Origin: Trichomonas vaginalis G3
Lineage: Eukaryota; Parabasalia; Trichomonadida; Trichomonadidae
Direction of reading: 5' to 3'
Length of the DNA stretch: 64,000 bases
NCBI RefSeq assembly: GCF_026262505.1
Contig: NW_026529257.1
Coordinates: 106,614-170,613 of the forward strand
The notes under the pieces are model-generated. The model was not told where the DNA came from. It saw only the letters and a program-made list of their open reading frames with translations, and did not search any database. Position numbers and translations under genes: made by a program. Below are positions 57,332 to 64,000 of the stretch, one piece after another (position 1 is the first letter of the stretch; every line of letters starts with the position of its first letter).

Positions 57332-58459
57332 ATGCTTCCAATAGAAAAAGAAAATTCAAGAGTTGCTACAACTAAACCATTAGATGAACTTTTTACTAAT
57401 GTCGGTCAAAAGTTTGAGACAGAGACCGTAAAGCATGAAGGCTATCGTTTTGACTACCCATTAAGATGGCTAAGAGACCCATCCGTCACAAAAGCTATTG
57501 GCTTTCGTAGAATGAAGTTCATTTCAGAAGCCATACATGGTTTCCCATTTACGGTCGGTTTTGAAGTTAGATACTATAACAAAGAAAAACGTATGTATGA
57601 GAAATTTGAACAGGGAAAACTTTTACAAGTTAGTTTGCTTGTAAACTTAGAAACAACTCTTCAAGCTTTTCAAGAAAAAATAAACGATATCTATATCGAA
57701 TATGCAAACCAGTATAACATTGACGAGGGAGAATACCATCTCGATATTATTTATGACAGGAAAAATGCAACTGTTAAAATCAATAGAATAGAAGACCTTG
57801 GAGAAAACGTTTATATTTCTACAAAATATAACAACTTGGCATGGTATAGATTTATGAGGATGTTAAATCAGCCTGCAGCATATCCAGTACACCCAGACTT
57901 TTATGAAGTCGAAAACCCTAATGGAACATATGAAAATGTTTTCGACCCAGCTGCTATTATTGTTCATGCTTCATTTTCTGGCGCCCAAAACTCTTTCTTA
58001 TGCTTGGCAAATGACTTTTACGAAAAACCTACAAAGTTATACGAACCACCAAGTGGAAGTATTTCAGACTTTCAAGTATGGTTTACTACAGATGGAAGAA
58101 AAAGAATAATTCCATTATACCATGCGTTTTACTTAGAACTTAGTTTCATATACAACTACTATCGAACGGTAAAAAATAATTTTTTAATACGGTTGAGGTG
58201 TTGGATTTGGTTGCCAACTAGACTGTGGTGCAGGTTCAGGCTGTTGTATAACAGGAGCTTGTTCTTCTGGTTCAGGGTCTTTAGGTATAATACCAACAAA
58301 CTGACCTACTCTTTTACCAATATTTTTGACTCCGTTCCAAATTCCTTTTCCTACGGTTTTGACGCCATTCCATATACCTCTTCCAACTCTTCTGAAGAAG
58401 TTTCCAATACTACTGAAGAAACCCATTTTACTATATGTAAAAATCTAATGTCCGCCTAG
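57332..58459 (+). CDS. Penton-like minor capsid protein candidate (element C)
   Basis: Starts MLPIEKENSRVATTKPLDEL. Family resemblance to 12279-13160 and 52178-53037 covers about the first 278 residues: RFDYPLRWLRDPSVTKAIGF, LLVNLETTLQAF, AIIVHASFSGAQNSFLCLAN and YLELSFIYNYY. The remaining codons overlap the convergent 58184 gene and are unlike the relatives, so the functional end is probably near 58170. Structural role inferred from conservation and position. Confidence 0.6.
   Translation: MLPIEKENSRVATTKPLDELFTNVGQKFETETVKHEGYRFDYPLRWLRDPSVTKAIGFRRMKFISEAIHGFPFTVGFEVRYYNKEKRMYEKFEQGKLLQVSLLVNLETTLQAFQEKINDIYIEYANQYNIDEGEYHLDIIYDRKNATVKINRIEDLGENVYISTKYNNLAWYRFMRMLNQPAAYPVHPDFYEVENPNGTYENVFDPAAIIVHASFSGAQNSFLCLANDFYEKPTKLYEPPSGSISDFQVWFTTDGRKRIIPLYHAFYLELSFIYNYYRTVKNNFLIRLRCWIWLPTRLWCRFRLLYNRSLFFWFRVFRYNTNKLTYSFTNIFDSVPNSFSYGFDAIPYTSSNSSEEVSNTTEETHFTICKNLMSA
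58184..58426 (-). CDS. Amphipathic minor virion protein (element C)
   Basis: 80 codons: MGFFSSIGNFFRRVGRGIWN then two NGVKT/NVGKGIWNGVKN-like amphipathic turns, followed by a Pro/Gln/Glu tail (PEPEEQAPVIQQPEPAPQ). A strongly amphipathic, cationic N-terminal helix is typical of membrane-lytic minor capsid proteins such as adenovirus pVI, and of similar Polinton proteins. The frame looks whole. Confidence 0.6.
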   Translation of the reverse strand: MGFFSSIGNFFRRVGRGIWNGVKTVGKGIWNGVKNIGKRVGQFVGIIPKDPEPEEQAPVIQQPEPAPQSSWQPNPTPQPY

Positions 58460-58806
58460 TCTTTTGCGTTTCCTGTTGAGTTCCATAGCATTCTTTAACT
58501 GGAGCTCATACATTCTGTTTCTCCTCTGGTAGAAAACATATTCTGGGTCAACTCCTGTGTTCGCGTCATCTGCATAAAGTTGTTTATATCCACTTCAGGG
58601 TTTGTATAAAACTCTTTCCATCTCATATTTGCATACCATGGTGGCAAACCTAACGCAGCGTCATTTGACATGGCAGTTTGCATTTGTACATCTGTTGGCA
58701 CTTGACCATAGTTTGCCATTGCAGTTTGTATTCTAACTTCATTTGGAATATTCTCTGGGTTTGGTTGTCCAGGTTGCTGTGCATTCGCTAAGTTCTGTGC
58801 GTCCAT
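58444..58806 (-). pseudogene. Small virion-type protein (element C), broken
   Basis: MDAQNLANAQQPGQPNPENI with two RIQTAMANYGQ/QMQTAMSNDAA repeats, then a WYANMRWKEFYTN part and a basic end (ELNRKRKRLGGH). Broken, about one break. Confidence 0.5.
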
Positions 58807-58829
58807 TTAATATTAGATAAAAATATCTC

Positions 58830-58961
58830 TTACGAGTACATATACTGAACATTTGCAGGCATTGGTTCATCTTCATATTCTCTGTACTTTTCTGCCACGT
58901 CAAATAAATAAATGACACAATGGAAAAAACCTAAAACAAGTAGTCCTATTTCAAACCACAT
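58830..58961 (-). CDS. 43-aa single-membrane-span peptide (element C)
   Basis: MWFEIGLLVLGFFHCVIYLF, one hydrophobic span at the N-terminus, then an acidic/polar tail (YREYEDEPMPANVQYMYS). Overlaps the end of the methyltransferase gene by 16 bp. Could be a virion membrane or release peptide. Too short for family assignment. Confidence 0.5.
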   Translation of the reverse strand: MWFEIGLLVLGFFHCVIYLFDVAEKYREYEDEPMPANVQYMYS

Positions 58962-59764
58962 TTACTTACTAATAAAATTTCTTTATTGTGACACTTTCTC
59001 CAGTTTATAGGACCTCTCTCATATTCTATCTTGTCATATCTAAGCTCATAGTCATGTATGTCCTCTAACCATCTCATAACGGTTTCCAAACCACTTTTAT
59101 CGGATGTAAAGTAAAAGCATGGATGGTTATGTAAAACGTCTAAAGTTTCTAAAGAGTCTCTCAAAGTCCAGTCTACTTGGTATTGAAAATCCCATGTGTT
59201 ATAGAACGGCGGGTCCACTATAAAGAAAACATTTTCCTTGTCTTTATATTTTTCATACAACTCTGTCCAATGACATCTCACAAACTCTATACCCTCAATA
59301 TATTTTTCTATGTCCTCTTTGAAAACATTTGTATAGTTAAGATATAAAACTTTTGACATAAGTGTTTCAATGTCATGAACTCTTATAGCACCACTATATA
59401 ATAGTCTAGCAGATATACTATCCCAGTCTATATATTCTGCTTTTTTCAAAACCTCTCTCACAATATTTTTGTTATCTAATGGTATACGTTCCATCTTACC
59501 TATAGGTATCTTTTCTTTTAACTCTTTCAATATATTGTTTGTGTCTGGTATATGTTTGAGACGGTCCATATAGTTGTCGAAGTCATTGCATATAATCTTT
59601 GAGTCTGGGAATATTGTATGACATAAATGGGATATATAGAAACTTCCACCGAACAAATCTACAAATGTTAGACCATTCGGTAGTTTCTTAAGTTCTCTCA
59701 ATATAATATCTTTACATCTACTCTTATTTCCAAAGAACGGTAACGGTGGTTTTGTAAAATTCAT
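58946..59764 (-). CDS. D12-class DNA N6-adenine methyltransferase (element C)
   Basis: 272 codons. N-terminal PLPFFGNKSRCKDIILRELK (the P-F-x-G-x-K motif of Dam/D12 enzymes), motif I FVDLFGGSFYISHLC at about residue 35, and motif IV VFFIVDPPFYNTW (DPPY-type catalytic loop) at about residue 185; length fits Dam-type enzymes. It transfers a methyl group from S-adenosylmethionine to adenine in DNA. N6-methyladenine is known as the main DNA methylation of T. vaginalis, and methyltransferases of this type there are thought to be of prokaryotic/viral origin. Last gene before the right repeat. The frame looks whole. Confidence 0.88.
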   Translation of the reverse strand: MNFTKPPLPFFGNKSRCKDIILRELKKLPNGLTFVDLFGGSFYISHLCHTIFPDSKIICNDFDNYMDRLKHIPDTNNILKELKEKIPIGKMERIPLDNKNIVREVLKKAEYIDWDSISARLLYSGAIRVHDIETLMSKVLYLNYTNVFKEDIEKYIEGIEFVRCHWTELYEKYKDKENVFFIVDPPFYNTWDFQYQVDWTLRDSLETLDVLHNHPCFYFTSDKSGLETVMRWLEDIHDYELRYDKIEYERGPINWRKCHNKEILLVSKCGLK

Positions 59765-59954
59765 TTATATATAATAATAAAAATGTTTTTCCTGAAAAGT
59801 GACGGAAAAGTGACAAAGCATGAAAACATATATAATTTGTGAAAAGCGACACATTATATAATGTTTTCGACCCAGAAGAAGGCTTCTTCCCAGAAGCAAT
59901 GGAGGAAGAAGAAGAGTCCTCCGAATTCACACCAGAAGACTAACAATTTTCCGA

Positions 59955-60084
59955 ATAAAAACTTCATTTATACTAAACATCTTCGGGGCTAGAGGGCACG
60001 AAGTGCCTGGAAGCCCTCCGAATAAAAACTTCATTTATACTAAACATCTTCAGGGCTAGAGGGCGCAACGCGCCTGGAAGCCCC
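59955..60084. repeat. 65-bp tandem duplication at the inner edge of the right repeat
   Basis: Two copies, 59955-60019 and 60020-60084, each AATAAAAACTTCATTTATAC, then TAAACATCTTC and a GC-rich stem-loop. The stems differ by matched changes: GGGCAC-GAA-GTGCC against GGGCGC-AAC-GCGCC. Confidence 0.8.
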
Positions 60085-60641
60085 ATTACCTTTTTTTTTT
60101 TTTTTATATAAATTCTATTAAAATGGATTTGATCCAAAAAAATATAAAACCAAAAATAATTGTTATAATTTAAATGAAGAAGTAATTTAAAACGATTTTA
60201 TTTATGATCAAATTTTATATATTTTTTTGGATCAAATTCATTTTAATAGAATTTATATACTATTCATCTATTAGTAAACACTACCGTATATTATTTTTTA
60301 AGCTATCTTATTTTTTGAAGTTTTATTCAAATCTTTGGTCGCAAGAAGAATTGCATGATAAATAAAAACATTTAATCAAAGTCAATTTTATTTTTCATAT
60401 TCAAATGGACTGAGTGTTAACATTTAACATTTTTTGCTAATTGTCGTCAAAAATTAGGCGTAAAGCAAAAATTGATATTTCATATGGTTTTATGATAGAT
60501 AAGCATTATATTCCCACTCATTATATTCGTAAATTTTGAGGTTTATCCTTCGCTTTTAAGATCATTGAATTTGATTTTTATATAAAATAGTTATATATTA
60601 GAAAATAATATGAGTTTATGTGATATTATTTTTCAGAAGAT
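60035..60641. repeat. Right terminal inverted repeat of element C
   Basis: Reverse complement of 33972-34425, with few differences, enlarged by the MITE-like insertion at 60111-60253. The inner stem-loop and T-run match the left side. Confidence 0.8.
60111..60253. mobile_element. 143-bp MITE-like insertion in the right repeat
   Basis: Ends AATTCTATTAAAATG and CATTTTAATAGAATT, with the inverted match continuing inward (TTGATCCAAAAAAATATA, one or two mismatches). Flanked by TATATA on both sides; the left repeat has a single TATATA at the same place (near 34354), so the empty site is present in this window. No coding capacity. A non-autonomous DNA transposon with AT target is likely. Confidence 0.75.
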
Positions 60642-60873
60642 TTCATTCTATATGCCTATGAAAAGTACTCTCAAAACTAACTTTTTCCTAATTATAATTA
60701 AATCTAGAATATTGTATTGTGCTTAGTATTATTTCATTTTTCTCATTCAATTTAGAATTTACAAATGTCAAAAAATTGAGAGCTGTCACTTTTGATGAAT
60801 TTCTGTTTATTACAATATAAAATAAAATTTTTATTTTTACTAAGAAAAAAAGGGTTTTGATAATAAATTTATT
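60642..60873. other. AT-rich interval outside the right repeat
   Basis: No gene. Contains the inverted 26-bp match 60784-60809 and AT-rich sequence of unknown origin, possibly the outermost part of element C or old host DNA. Confidence 0.4.
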
Positions 60874-61113
60874 TTATTTCGAAAAAGTAGCAATAATCGT
60901 AAAAGGGTATTGATAGGCTTGCTAAAGTAACTAATTTTAGCTGTCAAATACTTTTGTATTTTGAAGTAAATTAGTATAAATTTGTTTTTACTTTTATTTC
61001 GAAAAAGTAACAATAATCGTAAAAGGGTATTGATAGGCTTGCTAAAGTAACTAATTTTAGCTGTCAAATACTTTTGTATTTTGAAGTAAATTAGTATAAA
61101 TTTGATATTATTT
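60874..61113. repeat. 120-bp tandem duplication
   Basis: Two nearly identical copies, 60874-60993 and 60994-61113, starting TTATTTCGAAAAAGTA and ending TTAGTATAAATTTG. A minus frame through both copies follows from the period being a multiple of three and is not taken as a gene. Confidence 0.85.
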
Positions 61114-61145
61114 TAACTCCCTTTGAAAACCTCAATTTTCCATAC

Positions 61146-61207
61146 AGAGGGAACGGGAATAGCATCCAATATTCCCTGAGAATGGTTGCGCATTCTCAGT
61201 TCCCTCT
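61146..61207. other. Perfect three-way-junction palindrome
   Basis: Outer stem AGAGGGAAC (61146-61154) pairs with GTTCCCTCT (61199-61207). Inside are two hairpins with no unpaired base between helices: GGGAATA-8 nt-TATTCCC (61155-61176) and TGAGAATG-6 nt-CATTCTCA (61177-61198). All pairs are perfect. The form resembles T-shaped viral terminal hairpins. It lies just before element D. Confidence 0.8.
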
Positions 61208-61504
61208 ATATTTCGAACGAAGCTCTCATCGGTCTTTTTTTTTAATACTAAACGTTTTTTTTCCTGTCACTTTGGGGCGGCGACAAATTTGCCCAGCCAG
61301 TAAAGTATTCAATTTTTTTTGCATTTTTTAAGGGTGCACACGAGAGGATCATGTAAACTTCAGAATTTAGCTTCTTAAGGGTGCACCCATATGTACGTTT
61401 ATTTGAGAGGAGGAGGATTACCCTCTCAATTTTGAGGGATTCGTTAGTTTATTTTCTCGATGAATATGCAATAAAATTTGATTTTTACCTTATCAATATA
61501 CTCC
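61208..61504. other. Non-coding interval at the start of element D
   Basis: No gene seen. Contains GGGGCGGCGACAAATTTGCC, two copies of TTAAGGGTGCAC (about 61328 and 61376), the second as the palindrome GGGTGCACCC, and inverted GAGAGGAGGAGG/CCCTCTC tracts. A similar GGGCACCCTTAA lies upstream of the integrase of element A (about 7092). Confidence 0.45.
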
Positions 61505-62188
61505 TCATCGTCCTGGAACGAATTTGGCAATTAGAGACTTCTTTTTTCCGAATTGTTCAGGAGTTTCCATGACGACAGTAACAACATCTCCATCTGCGAG
61601 GTCTTGTTGTTGTTCGGAAAGGTAAAGAGCAATGATATGAATGGTTGCTGCGTTGAATTCGAGAAAGTCGAATTCAAATTGTGTTGTCGTATAACATTCA
61701 AACCATTTTGTACAGTTGTCTCCGAACTCGTCAACGTATTCATCTTCGTCATATCCGTAACTAAAGACTTGGAATTCAGCAATTCTCTTGTCGAATGACC
61801 GTTGCATGTAACGAGGAAGATTTTGACGAACTTGGTATAAAGTTCTCAACATTATAAGCTTAGTAAATGTTGGAAAATACTGAACTAAGACATCGCTAAG
61901 CTCAATTGGATTTGGAATTGTCTTAGTAAGTTCAATTGAACTAGCAATTGCTTTGTTCAGAACTTCACAGAACTGAGTATTGTATGTAGCGTCTGGTTGT
62001 GTGTTTTCTTCGGCGTCTTTGAGATATTTAGAGCAAATTTGTTGAAGAATTTCTCTTAATTCGCTGTTAGACTTTTTGGTGGTTATTCTAACCGCTGTGC
62101 CGGTTCTTGGAGGTTGTGGGGCTTTGGCTTTGGTTAGCGGTTGAGAATTGTTAATGTTTGAATTGTGGTTAACAGCGTTGGCTTCCAT
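61505..62188 (-). CDS. 227-aa protein (element D)
   Basis: From the ATG at 62188 (MEANAVNHNSNINNSQPLTK). N-terminal 45 residues are disordered and basic/Pro-rich (KAKAPQPPRTGTAVRITTKK). A helical middle follows (ELREILQQICSKYLKDAEEN, LVQYFPTFTKLIMLRTLYQV), then an acidic YGYDEDEYVDEFGDN and a beta-rich end (DLADGDVVTVVMETPEQFGK). Divergent from the coiled-coil gene over 467 bp. No family recognised; codon use is more balanced than its neighbours. The frame looks whole. Confidence 0.6.
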   Translation of the reverse strand: MEANAVNHNSNINNSQPLTKAKAPQPPRTGTAVRITTKKSNSELREILQQICSKYLKDAEENTQPDATYNTQFCEVLNKAIASSIELTKTIPNPIELSDVLVQYFPTFTKLIMLRTLYQVRQNLPRYMQRSFDKRIAEFQVFSYGYDEDEYVDEFGDNCTKWFECYTTTQFEFDFLEFNAATIHIIALYLSEQQQDLADGDVVTVVMETPEQFGKKKSLIAKFVPGR

Positions 62189-62655
62189 TAGACAAAAATA
62201 AACTGTTTTTTCAAATAAGAGTTTGAGATGAACCGTTTTCGTCAACGGAGACTCCCTCTATTTTTTTATTTTATTTAATAGTTACCGTTGGCAAACCGTT
62301 CCATCTCAAATATTGAATGAACTATAAACGTTTTTTGTTTTCTATATATACTTTTTTGTCCAACGGTAAAACTTTTTACACAACGGTTTTTGAGAGTCGT
62401 CGCTGTTGACTTTTTTGTAGAGCACTCAAAATAGTATAACTTTGTCCGGACAAGTAAGGGTCTATCGTCGCTACAGGAAAAGTTACGGGCGTTCCAAGGA
62501 AGTATACTTTGAGAAGCCTTTTCTCCTTATAGAATGAGATAGGACGGTTATTTTACAAAACTGACAACACTTTGACCGAGTAGTTTTTTGTGCTGAACAA
62601 AAAGTGTCATATAAACATCTGTCAAAAACCGTTTTTTACTTCACTTAAAATGCCA
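62189..62655. promoter_or_regulatory. Bidirectional control region with AACGG/CCGTT cluster
   Basis: Between the divergent 227-aa and coiled-coil genes. At least six AACGG/CCGTT sites occur within about 62232-62387 (ACCGTTTTCGTCAACGG, ACCGTTGGCAAACCGTTCC, CAACGGTAAAA, CAACGGTTTT), with two more near 62545 and 62628. These resemble MYB-type recognition sequences. From 62434 on it matches 34414-34635. TCACTT before the ATG is the likely initiator. Confidence 0.5.
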
Positions 62656-64000
62656 CGTAAGCTACGTAAGAATATACGTAAGAGGAAGAGAGCATTGAAA
62701 CATCCAATAGTAAAACTGACACCACAACAACAGTTGCAACAACAAATTATGAATGACCCCACTATGTTGCAACAAATGTCAAGCAACCCTATGCTTTTAA
62801 ACCGAGTTATTGGTGCACAGAGTGGAGGTTTAAGAGCGGCACTTTTAGCGAAAATGGCAGGCTATGGTGGAGCTGCAGACGGAACAGCTTATAACCCTCA
62901 AAGTCAAATGAATTTGAGTTCACTCAAAAATCAAATAACAGATGTCAAAAAGTCAAACATAGACATACAGAAACAAATAAGTGAAAACGAAAAGAAACTA
63001 GAATATGACAGACAGACAAAGAAACTCAATGAGTTAAACGTAGAGAAAAAGAAGAAAGAAGAACAACTGAAAGAACTAAGTACAGAGGAATATGCGAAAA
63101 AAGTGTCAGAAAAAGCAGCAGAAGTAGCAAAAATGGAACAGATGTTATAAATTTGAAAAACCATACTACTCAATATAAAGTACTGAAAGATGAAGAAATA
63201 AAAAAAAAGCCCTGAAGACATATATGGATAGCGATGAGTATAAAAAAGAAGTTGAAGCAAATGTAAAGGCAGAAAAACTTTTACAGTTGCAAAACCAAAC
63301 CGTACAGTATGAAAACTTAGCACAAGAAAGTAAAAATAACGACGCAGCCATGCAAAAGGCAATGAAAAGTGCAGAATATATAAAAGCTAATAATGACTGG
63401 TTAGATGCCCAAGCCAACGCCAAAGCAGCCCAACTTATAGGGTCAATAAGGACAAAAATACAAGCGGATGAAGACAGTTCAAATGAAGCTTTAATGAATG
63501 CTGACTTTAAGAACGCCTTCGAAGCTCTTCATAGTAAGGTGAAACTAGTGAACGACTTCTCATCTGGAAAGAAACTGAAGTCTGAAGGTTTCGACAAAGA
63601 GTTAAGAGAAGTAGCACAAAATATGACGAAAATAACAGATGCAGCAACGAGACAGGCAGTTCAAAGTGCCTATGACGCCGTTAGAGCAACTGTTGTGGAA
63701 AGTCAAGAAAAAGAGTTACAACAGACCAAAACAGACCTAGTAAATGCTTTCTTAAAAACGAAAAGTCAGGTAGGACATTATGCTGCAGATGGAACATATG
63801 TGCCAGCTGGTGGAACTTATATACCAGCTGGTGGAACTTATATACTAGCTAGTGGAACTTATATACCACCAAACCCTCCAAGAGAAGCACCTGCACCAGG
63901 ACTACCTAAAACATTTACATCGTCACATGGACACAGACACAGGCATGCACCAAAACCACAACCAGCACCACAACCAAACCCTGCACCACAACCAACAGTT
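62656..64000 (+). pseudogene. Large coiled-coil structural gene, second copy (element D), cut by window edge
   Basis: Nearly identical to 34636 onward: MPRKLRKNIRKRKRALKHP, coiled coil and HGHRHRHAPK spacer. It differs by an extra pair of GGTYIPA-like repeats near 63815-63855 and a different Pro/Gln repeat (PAPQPNPAPQPTV) at the edge. Broken, about two breaks in the part seen. Confidence 0.75.

Larger units (their letters stand above)
33813..60809. mobile_element. Maverick/Polinton C (about 27 kb)
   Basis: Bounded by long terminal inverted repeats: 33972-34425 pairs with 60035-60641 (the latter enlarged by a small insertion), plus the 26-bp match further out. Contents in order: large coiled-coil structural gene, capsid candidate, conserved small-gene block, SF3 helicase, ATPase, KilA-N and GIY-YIG genes, satellite, integrase, fibre, penton-like copies, amphipathic minor protein, membrane peptide and DNA methyltransferase. 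About twenty breaks in total, so it is a decayed copy. No polymerase B was seen. No target duplication could be identified. Confidence 0.75.
61500..64000. mobile_element. Maverick-type element D, left part (cut by window edge)
   Basis: Recognised by a second copy of the large coiled-coil gene and its 5' region of element C. The copy begins to match C at about 62434 (TAGTATAACTTTGTCCGGAC) and not before, so the DNA to the left, including the 227-aa gene, replaces the GC-rich repeat end found in C. The part seen has about two breaks. The left end may be near the 61146 junction. Confidence 0.6.

Noticed and set aside
59858-59942. Short acidic or Lys-rich frames next to the right repeat
   Set aside because: Two overlapping frames of about 30-40 codons without a clear start or relative; possibly a gene tail, not supportable.
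60840-61067. 75-codon minus frame with a repeated peptide
   Set aside because: It is a by-product of the 120-bp tandem duplication, which keeps frame.
61381-61572. 63-codon plus frame at the start of element D
   Set aside because: No ATG start, overlaps the end of the better supported 227-aa gene on the other strand.
1-64000. tRNA or rRNA genes
   Set aside because: No cloverleaf with conserved T-loop and no rRNA core sequence was noticed on either strand by eye.

Overview
The window looks like nuclear DNA of a trichomonad, most probably Trichomonas vaginalis or a close relative. The reasons are low GC content, a TCA-Y-T-W initiator a few bases before several ATGs (for example TCATTT before the coiled-coil gene and TCACTT before the 34636 gene), intron-less genes, a Cys-rich beta-helix protein family, and three or four Maverick/Polinton elements with KilA-N genes. 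This is read from sequence only; the species is an inference.

Layout. (1) 1-5727 is host DNA: a tandem duplication with a period of about 3.03 kb carrying a beta-helix gene and, on the other strand, a coiled-coil gene. The third beta-helix copy is cut at 5727/5728. (2) From 5728 to about 33.8 kb lies Maverick A: a hairpin cluster, an integrase, an archaeo-eukaryotic primase plus SF3 helicase gene, KilA-N, a collar-tipped fibre and seven copies of an iteron-like repeat. (3) Maverick B (10915-30045) has inserted into the primase-helicase gene of A, with a short target duplication (TAAATG or AAATG). B is a near-perfect palindrome: two 9.5-kb arms in inverted orientation around a 96-bp centre. 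Each arm carries integrase, fibre, packaging ATPase, a penton-like protein and small genes. The left arm looks whole; the right arm has about fifteen breaks. (4) Maverick C (about 33.8-60.8 kb) has long terminal inverted repeats and about twenty breaks. It carries a large coiled-coil structural protein, a capsid candidate, SF3 helicase, ATPase, KilA-N and GIY-YIG genes, integrase, fibre, two penton-like copies, an amphipathic minor protein and a D12-class DNA adenine methyltransferase. It also holds 1.7 kb of a 54/64-bp satellite and many hairpin families. A MITE-like insertion sits in its right repeat. (5) From about 61.1 kb a fourth element D begins with a three-way-junction palindrome and a second copy of the large coiled-coil gene, cut by the window edge.

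How the genes fit together: integrase inserts, primase-helicase replicates (A) or helicase alone is present (C), the FtsK/HerA-type ATPase packages, penton-like and capsid proteins build a shell, and collar-tipped fibres would bind a receptor. No protein-primed DNA polymerase B was seen in any of the elements, and B has neither a replication gene nor a recognisable major capsid gene. Strong themes for a second look are the palindromic Maverick, the iteron/primase module, the multi-hairpin structures near element ends, and 15-25-bp intervals between divergent start codons.
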